A stretch of 64,000 nucleotides of DNA from Saposhnikovia divaricata (GCA_036435485.1 CM071596.1:11126001-11190000); one strand, 5' to 3'. Positions 29,037-40,375 are shown, numbered from the stretch's first letter. Numbers and translations are program-made. The notes: generated from the letters alone by a model not told the origin.

Positions 29037-32000
29037 TGTAACGCCCCGACTTCCCAATACTGAAAAAAATATACTTTTTATAATAAAATAGACTTTGATA
29101 TAGGGGAATTTTAGAAAAATTCGGCATGAAGTATTCGTAAATCGGATTATCCACCTGTATTTCAACCAAACCAAATTCCAATTTAACAAATACAATTAAA
29201 ACTTAATACACCAACGATTCCTCATCGAGGATCAATTCCAGGTTATGGTATGAAACAAGAATCTACACTATACAAATTATTACAACTTCTATTTGTGCTC
29301 CGAATACAAAATTACTATACCATCTAATTCGTAACGCAATCCCAATCTGTGCTTACCCGCTTTAGCTCCGAAATCTATCCTGTATAAAATGCCTCATCGC
29401 TCTCATTTGCAGGGATAAATGTAGTAGATCATCCTTAATCCTAACTGCAAAGAGTTAGGTAGAACAAAGCAAGAGTGAGCCAAAGAACGCTCAGCAAGTT
29501 AATAATATAGTGAAACAACGATATTACGATATTTCATTGTTGAAAAATATCAATGAATACTTTATATCAAGAGATCATTCAATTTAAATCATAAGGTAAA
29601 ACTTTTCCATGTACTACAAACCATCCTTGTCTCAGATAAAACTTTGAGAAAAAGAATATCAAGAAATCCCCCAATTATTCTTACTCCACTTTCAACGTAC
29701 AATGTTACTCGCGGAGGGAATAACTGGGAAACTTCTATCCATCCTTAATCTCATTGTTTTATTGAGTTTCCAAATTTTAATCAAGATAGGAAACGACTAA
29801 CTCTGATATCCACAATTTCGAAACTAATGACCATTTACCTTGAAACATATATATCTTATCAAAACATTCTTTTCTTTAAAACCATTCCATCATTCAAACA
29901 TACTTTTCATAAAACCTTTTTTTTAACATCTAAGTTGTTTGTATTATTATCCTGATTACGGACAATACGGGTGATCAGCCACGTAAAGTCCCCCTTCCTT
30001 TGAAATTGGGTTCCCAATTAGGCAACACATTGGCCTTTAATGCTGGACTAGGACCACCCTAGCCTCTTACGCTATATAAAAGTGCTGGACTAGGACCACC
30101 CTAGCCTCTTACGCTTTTCCAATTTATAAACAAATTTATTATTAATGATTTAAAACATTTCATTTTTAAGTCCTTTATGCTCACTGATAACAGATCAGCC
30201 CAGTATAAGGAATTTTTAAAAACATCTTTAATTAGTTAAGCCATTTTAATGAAACTCAGGGTAGCAATTGATATAAGGAATCATAGACAACAAAGCAATA
30301 AGATTTAACTAAGCATGACAAGGTTCAGCAAAATTGAATCATATATCAATTAACAAGGAACATTTATCAATTAAGGAACAAAGCAATTTTTAAGATTCTA
30401 GGAATTTAACAGCAATTTATATAATAATTCTGGAATAAAGGAATCTGAAGTTTAATGGAAGATTTGAGCAATACATTGGTTATAAACAAATGAAAAGTCG
30501 TTAGTTAATAAAGAATAAAACAAGGGTTTAGGATTCTAGAATTTAATTCAAGGGTTATAAAGTGTGATTATGCTGGTATAGCTTAAAGGAGTAAGCATAA
30601 GGAAAAGACCAAGTTAAAACAAGGCATAAATTATAAGTCAGGAATTATGGTTCAACAAGAAACATGGTAATTAATAGGGTACACAAGTTAAATAATGATT
30701 CATAAGGATAAGTCAGGCACGGGTGTTTCAACAATAATTTATAAGGAATGATCAGTAAGGTATAAAGGGTTCAATAATAATTAAAAAGGAATGATAGTGA
30801 AGTATAAGAGTTTAAACAACAATTCTTAAGCAGTTCAAGAAATATGAATTTCAAAACAAGGTTCGAGTCCATATAAACAAATGAAAGAGGTGTAGACTAG
30901 CAACACGTAGGGGTGGCAATTTCGGGTAACAGGTCGGGTTCGTGTCGGGTTTGCTGTACCTGATCCTGTTTTTGGGTCAACCCGAACCCGACCCGAACCC
31001 GAAACGGGTTGAAATTTTCAACCCGAACCCGACCTGTTATGTACCCGATCAACCCGAAAATGACCTGTTTTGACCCGAAAATTATTAAAAATTAATTATT
31101 ATAATTTTATTAAATTATTTTTCTTTATAATATATTAAAAAAATCTATAATAATAACTTTATGAGATGATATTTGAATAAAATTATTTAAATAATATATA
31201 AATAGATGACAAATGTAAATATTTTGTAATATAAATATATATTTATATATAATATATTATATATAAAAAAATTTCGGGTCGAGTTCGGGTACACTGGGTT
31301 AACCCGAACCCGACCCGAACCCAACGGGTAAAAATTTACCCAACCCGAACCCGACCCGAAACGTAAAAACCCCGACCCTAATTCGTATTTTTCCGTGTCG
31401 GGTTCGTGTCGGGTTTCGGGTCTTGTCAAATTTTGCCACCCCTAGCAACACGAATTGGAAGAAACCTTACAATAAATAAATACTGGCTCACACCATTCAA
31501 AATAAATATGAAGGAAAAAAAATGCTTGCAAGAAAGGATTCGAAGGAACATATATAAATAACACAAGATGATTCACATCACTTGAACGATAAGTGAGAGA
31601 TAGTATACTTGCCTTATTATATGAAATTTCCATTTCCATCACATTGATTTGTCATTCACTTTACATCACTCTCGACTTCTTTATACATTGTCCTCTACTC
31701 GCTCTCACGTCCGTATTTCCTTTATCAGTTGTCAGCTTCTACACGAACACACTCTTCTGCTCCTTTTATCGTTCCATTCCTCAAGATTCCATCTACACTG
31801 GTACTGGCTCTTAGCTGGCCTCCTATTCGTACCAATACACATGTAAAGTACTATTTTAGTACGCTCATAACCTTAACCGTCTAACTCTATTCTACCCAAT
31901 CGTGTCCTATATGCTTTACAATTTAACACATATAGCACATACTGACCAGACTCACAGAATAGCGTAGTACAATCATATAAACCACATAAGCACATATAAC

Positions 32001-34003
32001 ACACTAGTAGATTACATATAGAGATTATTCTTATTAAAACAGGTTATAAACTATATCCTGATTTACCGAAATTTCGGCAGCACCTCCTCTAAAATATGAC
32101 CTAACCTGTCGGAATACAACCGACCCAAAACAATCAAACAATCTTTTGCTTCTTCACAACTCACAGGTATAACAATTCATACTAATATACACTCTTTACA
32201 AACTTCTGACAATCCGTGTAATTAACATTTAACAAGTATATATACTAATCACAATCAAATCAGAATACACTTAGGACTTCCTTTATCCTCAAAATCAAAC
32301 CAACAATCTATAATCATGCTAATGTCTTGTTAACTATCAACTAACAATCATCAAATTCAATTAATTAACATCTAGTAATTCATAACATCCGAAATTATAC
32401 TCTTTTACTAATTAATAAGAAAAAATTGAATTATAAATCCATACAAACACATATACTCAAGTTTATATATAATTAATATTTCAAATCAGTCCCATACTCC
32501 TTTACCAACTGCTAATCTCTCGTAAATAAGCTAATTACCACTTACACTCCATAATTAACATCTGAAAATACATCTACAATTCTAAGTACAACATTCAAAT
32601 CATATCTTTATTATTTAAAATTCTATAATCCTTTAACCATACTAATTTAAAATCAACCATTTATATAACACTAATTCTAACCAAATGATTACTATATAAA
32701 TCTGAAAAAAATTAAAAATTCATATAAACTCTCATGAAAATCAGCACCTTAATGATTACTAACCAACAATCATCAACACACCTTAATTAACAACTAACAA
32801 TTCATACATCTCAATATTAAATACATAAAATTCAAAATCAAGCATAAGATTCGAAAATGTACACATATAATCAAATTAACAAGCAACTATCACATAAATT
32901 CAAGCACATAAATACCACAAGCTACAGTTCAACTCCAACCCAGCCCTCCTGGTTCTTGCAGGTGACCTCCGCGCCAATACACGCATATATATACATACAA
33001 AACTTCATAACCATGCTTCAAAATTATAGAATAACACAAATACAAGTTATGGGAAGCAATAGGGAGGAATTTATATGTGTTTAGAATGTGTTGGAGGTGA
33101 AAAACGAGAGGAGAGAGAGAGAACTAAGGAAGCAGGAGGAAAAAGATGGTGGCCAGGGAGGGAGACAAAACAACCGAGACTGAAATGGGGGCAGGGGGTG
33201 TCTCGGGTTTTCTAGAACAGGGGAGTGGTTTCTTTCTTTTTTTTTAAAACAAAAATTTTGGTTTTGTTTTGTTTTTAAAGCTAAATCTTGGATAAATAAT
33301 ATTAAAAACCTGGAAAAAGTTTAAAATAATGATTTTGATATTTTTAAAATAAAGATCAAAAAATTACCTTCTCCCCTATATTTTTAAATTAATTTTATAA
33401 TCAAAAATGAATTTTATATGAATTTTACAAGATTTAAATCTTTAAAGCACAAAACAATTCATAAAAATCATTCTTTTAAAATCTTTAAAGACTGAGAATA
33501 ATTCTCTCAAAAATCTTAAAAACTAGATAAATGTGCAAATGTAATATTACAAAAGATCTCCTGATTTTTAACGACTCCAATGATTTTATACAATTCATAG
33601 AGGATGAATAAAACATGTTTATCCACAAAAAATGCAAAATAATTCATAATATCATTTTAAAATCTCTAGAGGCTAAAAATAATTCCTCTAATATTTTTAA
33701 AAATCATTTAAATATGCAAAGATAATAGTATAAAAGATTTCACAATTTTTACTAACTCCATCGATTTTGTAAAATTCCCAGAAGGTAAATAATGCATATT
33801 TTAAATAGATTTAATCACCAAAAATGCAAATAATAAAAAATAATAATAAATACACGAACACACACTGGCACACATAAATCATAATATAAACATGTAAACA
33901 CGATATCACCTATAATTAACCTTCTCAACATTATCCACATAATAGAATTCATAATTAATATTATATAAACATTTATAAATACGTGATTTTCTAGGGCGTT
34001 ATA
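29037..34003 (-). repeat. 5' LTR of the nested chromovirus-like element
   Basis: This is collinear with 16972-26996 except for a hAT MITE at 30908-31444. It holds the empty sites for the solo LTR and the Helitron of its partner. Differences are scattered single bases and short indels. Confidence 0.9.
30908..31444. mobile_element. hAT-type MITE
   Basis: The terminal repeats TAGGGGTGGCAA and TTGCCACCCCTA are flanked by the 8-bp duplication GCAACACG (30900-30907 and 31445-31452). The partner LTR near 18836 has a single uninterrupted GCAACACG. Subterminal GGGTCGGGTTCGGGT words on both sides are typical of hAT elements. It is 537 bp and non-coding. Confidence 0.9.
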
Positions 34004-34116
34004 TCCTTCCCCCCTTAATAGGATTCTGTTCTCAGAATCAATCTCAAGAAACACGTGACAGTACCACTCACCCATTTCACTTCCAATTTCCCAAGTTGTT
34101 TCTTCAACTCTAGGAG
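34004..34116 (-). pseudogene. Second pol-end fragment lying outside the 5' LTR
   Basis: It repeats the purine tract and PRVEETTWEIGSEM coding segment found at 26997-27109, but on the outer side of the 5' LTR and directly joined to the Tat gag. In a simple insertion a target duplication would be here instead. It suggests recombination between tandem copies, leaving LTR-internal-LTR-truncated internal. Confidence 0.6.
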
Positions 34117-34839
34117 GGGACATCCAAGTAAGGAGCCTATCAGGCGTACTCGATGAATCCATGATGGACCCCCTATGACAATCGCTGAGAGAATCAAGGC
34201 TTATGAAGCCGAGATCCAGAAGCTGAAGGGCGACATGGCGAGAGAGCAAGCGAGACTGAATCAAAATCAACCTCCTCCTACTTCAGGAGGGATTCCCTTT
34301 GTTGATTTGGAGAGGTCCTCAAGGAGACAGAAAAGGGCTGATGCCCTAACTGGAAGAACAACAAGGATGGAAACACCCAGGGGTAACCCCAAAGATCTGA
34401 TGCCTCTTGGAGATACTGATGATCCCACACCCCCGTTTACTGAGGAGGTGATGAATGCTCGTATTTCTATGAAGGTCAAGATGCCGACAATCAAGGCTTA
34501 TGATGGAACGGGTGATCCCGCAAATCACGTCAATACGTTTTCAAACGCACTGCTGTTGCAGCTTGTAAGTGATGCTCTAAAGTGCAGAGCGTTTCCTCAA
34601 ACCCTGTCGGGCATGGCCCAAAGATGGTATAGCCGATTACCTGCAAATTCAATTGGCTCCTTTAAGGAGTTAAGTGCCGCTTTTGTCAGCCAATTCATTA
34701 GCGGAAGAGTTCATGAGAAAAGCTCTGCATCTCTTATGTATCTGGTACAAGGAAATAATGAAAATCTCAGAGACTACCTCAAGCGGTTCACTAAGGAGAC
34801 TCTAAATATCACTGGCTTAGAGAATAAGGTGGCCATGGT
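34117..34839 (+). pseudogene. Tat gag, central part up to the hAT insertion
   Basis: An open frame from 34175 begins MTIAERIKAYEAEIQKLKGD (coiled-coil-like) and contains the retrotransposon gag core: PTIKAYDGTGDPANHV, AQRWYSRLPANSIGSF, SAAFVSQFIS and NLRDYLKRFTKE. This is the typical capsid fold region of plant gypsy/Tat gag. Upstream of it an in-frame TGA separates RRTR from IHD. The frame is broken at 34839 by the hAT element and resumes in the same frame at 37006 after the target duplication. Confidence 0.85.
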
Positions 34840-35244
34840 TAGGCCTGTCAATGGATCAAGAATCCGATCCGATCCGATCCGATCCAATCCGAAATTAGCA
34901 GGTATGGATCCTTTAAAAAAAAATCCGATCCGATAAGGATCCGATCCGATAAGGGTCCGATCCGATAAGGAGCGGATATGGATTTAGCATGATCCGATCC
35001 GTTAACGATCCGATCCGAATATATTTATATATTAAATATTTTTTATATATTATATATAATATATTTTTTATATATAATATAAAATATAAAAAAATATATC
35101 TACATATCTATACTATATTTTATGCTAATATATGTTATATTTATTATTTATATGTATTATATAATATATAATATACTATATTTATTTTTTAGTATGTATT
35201 ATACATTTTTTATTTATCATATATAATATAAAATTTATAAAAAA

Positions 35245-35715
35245 TATATAGATGAATTTATTTTTTCTAAAATTTTGGCAATAACATTAAAAATGATTGA
35301 TGTTAACATCCGTACGGTTGGATTGTCGAGAAATATTTTGAAAAAAATCGAAACACGAATCAAGGACGAAATCATGTTTAGGGGTAATAGTCAAAGTACT
35401 AGTTGATCGTTAAATTACTAAATCAAATGAATTTTTTTTTTCTAAAATTTTGGCAATAACATTTAAAATGATAAATGTTGACATCCGTACGGTTGGATCG
35501 TCGAGAAATATTTTAAAAAAAATCGAAACACGAATCAAGAACGAAACCATGTTTAGGGGTACAAGTCAAAGTAATAGTTGATCGTTAAATTACCAAATCA
35601 AATGAATTTATTTTTTACTAAAATTTTGGCAATTACATTAAAAAAGATGGATTTTGACATCGGTACGGTTGGATCGTCGAGAAATATTTTAAAAAATATC
35701 GAAACCCTTTAAGGT
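35245..35715. repeat. 175-bp tandem repeat, about three units, in the hAT element
   Basis: The core CGTACGGTTGGATCGTCGAG recurs at about 35311, 35486 and 35663, with TAAAATTTTGGCAAT-like and GTTGATCGTTAAATTAC words between. Spacing is 175-177 bp. The same core and spacing appear outside the element at 45370 and 45546. Confidence 0.85.
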
Positions 35716-35716
35716 T

Positions 35717-35739
35717 GGGTTTAGGGTTTAGGGTTTAAA
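35717..35739. promoter_or_regulatory. Telomere-like (TTTAGGG) motif upstream of the transposase exon
   Basis: Three consecutive GGGTTTA units lie about 300 bp upstream of the presumed start codon in the hAT element, with another AAACCCTAG at about 35852. In plants short telo-boxes occur in promoters of growth-related genes; function here is inferred. Confidence 0.45.
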
Positions 35740-36018
35740 ATAGATAAAAAATATTCCAATAAAAAATATTTTAAAATAGATACTAAATTTTTTGTGAAAA
35801 CAATTATTTTAAACTGGTCTTTTATTATACAAAACTAATCCTAAAGGACCTAAACCCTAGTTCTATCTTTCATTTTGGGCCTTCAGTTCAGCCGCTGCGC
35901 AAAATCGAGCTCTAGTCTCTACTCTCTGTCTCTCTCTATCAAAATCGAGCTATATTCTCTATCGAAATATCCAAATCTTCAGATTTTATTCTCTATTCTC
36001 TATTATCACAAATTCACA

Positions 36019-36417
36019 ATGGTATAGATTTGTTTCCTCTTATGTCATGATTTCATTCTTTACTTAATTGAAGTTTGAATCATGACTTATTGGTTCTCCA
36101 TGTGTTTGATTTATTGGTTCTTTATTGTTGAATATGATTTATTATGTTTTATTTTTCAGAATACGGGAAGCTCAACTGCTAATAATGAGCAATTTGGAAA
36201 AAGAAGCTCAACTGCTGAATCTATTCCAATTGGAACTGCTGAATCTGTTCCAATTCATGTTGAGGAACCTGCGAAAAAAGCAGCTGTGCAGAGGGCAAAA
36301 AAATCAAAGGTATGGAATGATATGGCAACAATTAAAGACGCTAATGGAAAAGAAAGGGCTGTGTGTAATCACTGTAAAAAATCCTTTGTGGGAGATAGTA
36401 AATTAAAGCTTGAATGA
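36019..36417 (+). pseudogene. hAT transposase N-terminal remnant with truncated BED zinc finger
   Basis: ATG at 36019-36021 is followed by a GTATAG donor; the intron ends TTTTTCAG at 36159 and exon 2 runs to TGA at 36415-36417. The 86-codon product has KKSKVWNDMATIKDANGKER then AVCNHCKKSF, the first half of a BED finger with its two cysteines. It stops where the histidine half should follow. No DDE or hAT dimerisation region remains before the right end, so this is an internal-deletion derivative of an Ac/Daysleeper-like element. Confidence 0.75.
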
Positions 36418-37005
36418 TGATCGTCTTATAAAAAAATTTAGGAGATATGTTGGTATGTTAAAGCAATTAATTTTAATTGCTTGTTGTATATTTGATCTTT
36501 TAATACTTTTTTTTTTGTTTATAGCAGAGAGAATATGGTGGATTGGTGGTTTTTTTGATCTTCTGGAATCTGGATGGTTGCATCTTGGTTACCAGTTTGG
36601 TTTTTGTTGTAGTTTACATTTCCCTCTATCTCACCTGTACAAGTACAACTAGTCACCTACTGCTTTGAACTACTTTGAAATTCAATAGCTTCAGACTCAT
36701 TTTCTTTGCTGTTAGTTATGTAATTCATTGTTAATGTACAATGTAATTGGAACTTGTTATGAGCTTTTTTATGAAATTTTAAATTTGGATGTCAATTTAT
36801 AATTTTGCATGTTTTTCCTTTTTTTTTAAACGGGTCGGACCTCCGACCCGAAAATCCGAAATCCGAACGGATCGGGTATGGATCGGACTAAAAAATATCC
36901 GCTCCTGATCCGATCCGATCCGAACCCGAAAAATCTTAATGGATTCGGATATGGATTTAGGATAATCCGATCCGAATCCGACCCGTTGACAGGCCTAGCC
37001 ATGGT

Positions 37006-37507
37006 AGCCCTGGAGCACGGAACCACTCTCTTCTTTAAGAGGTCATTGGCAAAACATCCCCCTGAGAATATGGATGAGCTCCAACGAAGGGCTGATAAGT
37101 ACATTAAAGCTGAGGATAGCATGAAGAAAGAGGCCACAGTAGGTAATGGAGGGAATAACAATGACTCTAGGAAGCGAAAGACAGAGCAGGAGTATGATGC
37201 TAGGGACAAGTATCTCCGAACTAGCAAGGACACCGACTCTGCTCTAGGACCAAGGTTTGCTTAGTATGCAAGGTTGAACACTCCTAGGAGTCAAATCTTG
37301 TTGGATATTGAGAAGGATAAGGATTTTCGATGGCCGAAGCCACTCAGGGGTGATCTCGCAAAAAGAAACAAGGAGCAATACTATAGGTTCCCCAAGGATG
37401 TGGGACATGACACTGATAATTGCAAGCAACTCAAAGATGAGATCGAGTTCTTGATCCGTAGAGGGAAACTAAGCCACTTCACTAAGGGTGAAAATCGTGG
37501 TAATTAG
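37006..37507 (+). pseudogene. Tat gag, C-terminal part with degenerate zinc knuckle
   Basis: It resumes in frame after the hAT target duplication with ALEHGTTLFFKRSLAKHPP, then ELQRRADKYIKAED, both typical of Tat gag. It is cut by TAG at 37262 and TAG at 37505. Between them FPKDVGHDTDNCKQLKDEIE resembles the knuckle-like C-x-H-x-C block of this lineage, with the first cysteine replaced by Arg/Phe context (YYRFPKDVGH). Both stops are one C-to-T change from CAG. Confidence 0.8.
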
Positions 37508-38347
37508 GGAAGAGAGTATGATAGGAACGACGATGATCGAGATCGCGACCCACAGCCCCGAGGGCCAGTAATCATCATGATCCCAGGAGGCCCGACCGCG
37601 GCCGGGACAACAAAGAATTCACGAAAGGCTTATGCCAGAGAAGTAATGCACATTGTTGGGGAAATACCAAAATGTGCAAAAACCGAGGTAACAATCAAAT
37701 TTGATGATTCAGACCTTGAAGGGATGAAGTTCCCCCATGATGACCCACTGGTCATAATGCCCGTGATTGGAAATTCAGAGGTAAAACGAGTCTTGATAGA
37801 CAATGGAGCTTCTGTGGACATCTTGTTTCACGACGCATTTGTAAAGATGGGATATAACGACTCCCAGTTGACCCCCTCCAACACACCTATATACGGGTTT
37901 AATGGAGTAGAATCTAAATTTGAGGGATCTATTCAGTTGCCCGTCACCATCGGACAGAAGCCAATAGAGGCCACTCAGATGTTGAACTTTTTGGTTATCA
38001 AAGCATCTTCTACTTACAATGCCATCCTCGGAAGGACTGGACTCCACGCTTTTAAGGCTGTGGCCTCTATATATCACAGGAAGATCAAGTTTTCAACCAG
38101 GAATGGTGTAGGAGAACAAAAAGGTGACCAGAAAATGGCTAGGAGCTGTTATGTAGCAGCGTTAAGGCCTGATGGAGTCAGGGGGCAGGTCCTTCCGATT
38201 GAAGACATTGATATCCACAGTGATAAGGAACATCAAGAAAGGCCAACAGAGGACATCACACATAAGCCTCGGACAGCCATTAAGGCTAAGGCGTTAATTG
38301 ACTTCGTGGTTGAATGTACCATTGGCAACCAAGAAGTCGGGGGGTAA
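37508..38347 (+). pseudogene. Tat protease fused by deletion to the end of RNase H
   Basis: This is in frame with gag. The protease part contains VKRVLIDNGASVDILFHD, a retropepsin active site with DNGAS in place of the usual DTG/DSG core, then YNAILGRTGLHAFKAVAS, the conserved GR(T/P)xL flap-side block. After a linker it jumps near 38256 to DITHKPRTAIKAKALIDF, which normally ends the RNase H domain. The entire RT and most of RNase H are missing. It ends at TAA (38345-38347). Confidence 0.8.
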
Positions 38348-38418
38348 GAGATAGTACCCCAAGCAAGGAGTGAACTTCAGAATAAAAATGAGGAGACCAG
38401 AAAGAGTAGTAGGTGCTC

Positions 38419-38499
38419 TATTTTGATGGAGCATCAAAAACAAAATCAAGTGGTGCATGCCTAGTCTTGCAAAACCCCGATGGGTTCAAATTATCCTAG
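38419..38499 (+). pseudogene. Second (Tat-type) RNase H, N-terminal fragment
   Basis: YFDGASKTKSSGACLVLQNP followed by DGFKLS and TAG. The DGAS..SGAG.VL motif starts the additional RNase H domain that distinguishes Tat/Ogre/Retand gypsy elements. It places this element in that lineage. Downstream sequence is degenerate and no integrase is recognisable. Confidence 0.7.
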
Positions 38500-39370
38500 T
38501 AGGACTTAGCTTCATATTTATCTAGTAGAAGTAGAAATAAGGTTCGATGAAACCATCGAAAAGCATGTTGCTCCAAGTAGGATAGCAGTACTCTAGGTAA
38601 GGGTTGAACTCATTTCAAGTTATTAATTCAAGTTTGTTTCCGTTCATTGCTTTTTTATTCCTTTGTCTCGAACTTCGTGAAGAACTCCATTCTATCTCTC
38701 CCTCGTTACGAACAAAAAAGTAGGGCTGCACCCCAGTTGTGCACTCCCTTCGTTCTATGAACCTTTGTTAATTCTGAACTTCGTTCGCGAAGGAACCGGA
38801 CTTTTGACGGGCCAGCCCTTTTTAATGTTTATGCGCCGCTTTACCCTGAAAGGAAAATGAGCTTTGCTCCTCTGGGCGCTAGGCGCTCCCGTATGATTTT
38901 ATTTATGTACCAAGCACCTGATGTGTGTAAGTCAAAGATGACCAAGTACCGAAAATAAAAGAATACACGAATGGAAACAAACAAATGCATAAATAAAAAC
39001 CCCGAAGGGTCAAGAGTTAGGTTACGACACAACCAAATAAGTGTTTAAAGTCCTTGAAGGACCCGGGATAAAAGACAAGTTAATAAAGCTACATGTGGCA
39101 ATCAAAGCCATGCAAGGCTGTGGAGGCTAAGGACTAGCCACTCTTCAATATTTTCAAAAAGACTTGGATGGAGAATCTAAGGTAGAAGACCAATAGAGAA
39201 CCTTAAACAAGGATCAAGAAGTTCAAGCAAACTCTTGCCTCAGGGGTTTAAAAGGCAAGAAGCCCACATAATTGTCTTATTTGAAATCTAAATCGAGGAA
39301 CCAACCCTAGATCCTTAACCTGGAATCAAGAAAAACAAGAAACAAAGATGGAACCAAGACGAACATTAAA
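38500..39370. other. Degenerate Tat internal region with an organelle-like stretch
   Basis: No coding frame survives. 38640-38890 differs in composition from its surroundings and is treated separately. Confidence 0.35.
38640..38890. other. Possible plant mitochondrial DNA insert
   Basis: Words such as GAACTTCGTTCGCGAAGGAA and GCTCCTCTGGGCGCTAGGCG look like plant mitochondrial intergenic DNA and unlike the flanking retroelement. This is a recognition by style, not an alignment. Confidence 0.25.
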
Positions 39371-39543
39371 GTCCTGGTGGACCATCCATTGAACAAACAT
39401 ATTGCATAGCCTGAAAGCCAATAAAAGGCTAATCAAGTGGGCAATTGAGTTAGGAGATTTTGATATCACATACAAGCCTCGAACGGCCATCAAGGCTCAG
39501 GCATTAACTGACTTCGTGGTTGAATATATCGTTAACAACTAAG
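39371..39543 (+). pseudogene. Second copy of the RNase H C-terminal segment
   Basis: VLVDHPLNKHIA then a stop, and after a frameshift RLIKWAIELGDFDITYKPRT followed by AIKAQALTDFVVEY. It overlaps in content with the segment already fused to protease at 38256, so the RNase H end is present twice in the element. Confidence 0.65.
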
Positions 39544-40375
39544 AAGTCGGGGGGCAAGAGGTATAACCCGAGAGCGTCAAAAACAAAATTAAGAAGATTA
39601 GCTCAAAACAATATTTAAGCCTTGATGGCCAAGACTAAGGATTGATTCTTATGGAGAATACATTCCAAGACTTAGGATTGAAACCTTAAACTTCAAATCT
39701 CAACACAAGATTTAACCTTGATGGCCAGCAAGGCTGTCTACCTCCAATCGAGCTTGTCGTTCGAATTCGAGGCCCTGAATTAAGAGCCGTCAGTCAAAAC
39801 CTAAACAAGGTTCTTTGAGCATAAGAAGAAGGTTGGAAGCCTAGAATCAAGGGTTGATAATAACCTTAAAACCAAGGACTCATCAAATAAGTTAAGGCCC
39901 GGAAGGTCATGAGGACTAAGAAACAAGTCGTTTGAATTTAAGGTTCACGAAACCATTTAAGGCATAACAAACACCTCCTATTGACCTGAACCTCGTATTG
40001 GTGGTCCAGAACACCCCAACCTGATAGATATTTTGATGGTTGATTAAGAATACTTATTAGAAAAACTAATAAAAAAGGTTGATAACTCAAATTGGAAATT
40101 GAAAAATCGACTTGGGATCCTGGGTCTTTGATCCAGAGCACCAACGTTGAACATGTGAATATTAATCTCGAATCTTAGGATGAGAAATACGAGATATTAG
40201 CCATGAAGGTCAAGATTAGTCATGAAGGCAAAACTTGAGGGGGTCATGAACCTCCAATCAAGATCCAAAGGTTGAAGTGATGTTCAAGTGTTGACGTTGA
40301 TGTTCTACTACCAATATGAAAGACTAGTATTCAAGATGGAAGCCAAGTACCTAGAGCCAGGGTCGTCACGAAGGC
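39544..40375. other. Non-coding Tat 3' region with CTTGATGGCCA-type repeats
   Basis: No gene is seen. Variants of AAGCCTTGATGGCCAAG recur at about 39617, 39715 and 41165, suggesting old internal duplications. Confidence 0.35.

Larger units (their letters stand above)
16972..34116 (-). mobile_element. Nested chromovirus-like (Tekay/Del type) LTR retrotransposon, minus orientation, large LTRs
   Basis: Two near-identical LTRs lie at 16972-26996 (3' LTR, about 4.42 kb after removing a solo LTR and a Helitron) and 29037-34003 (5' LTR, about 4.42 kb after removing a hAT MITE). Between them only about 2 kb of internal DNA remains. On the minus strand the 5' LTR ends GGGGCGTTACA and is followed by TGGTATCAGAGC (29033-29022), the initiator-tRNA-Met primer site of chromoviruses. 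A purine tract TTAAGGGGGGAAGGA (27011-26997) precedes the 3' LTR. The only coding remnant is the end of pol. A pol-end fragment also lies outside the 5' LTR (34004-34116), so the right border is not a simple insertion junction. LTR divergence is about 1% by eye. Confidence 0.8.
34840..36997 (+). mobile_element. Defective hAT element inserted in gag
   Basis: The terminal repeats TAGGCCTGTCAATGG and CCGTTGACAGGCCTA are flanked by the 8-bp duplication GCCATGGT (34832-34839 and 36998-37005). Subterminal regions are full of GATCCGATCC words on both ends, as in hAT elements. The 2158 bp contain three 175-bp tandem repeats, a telomere-like motif and a two-exon remnant of a BED-finger transposase, with the catalytic part deleted. 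Confidence 0.9.

Noticed and set aside
34175..34936. Gag ORF running on to RIRSDPIRSNP and a stop
   Set aside because: The last 32 codons are hAT terminal sequence (GATCCGATCC repeats), not gag.
36082..36159. Upstream extension of the BED-finger ORF
   Set aside because: This stretch is intron-like (GTATAG donor at 36022, TTTTTCAG acceptor at 36159); the ATG at 36019 with splicing is a better start.
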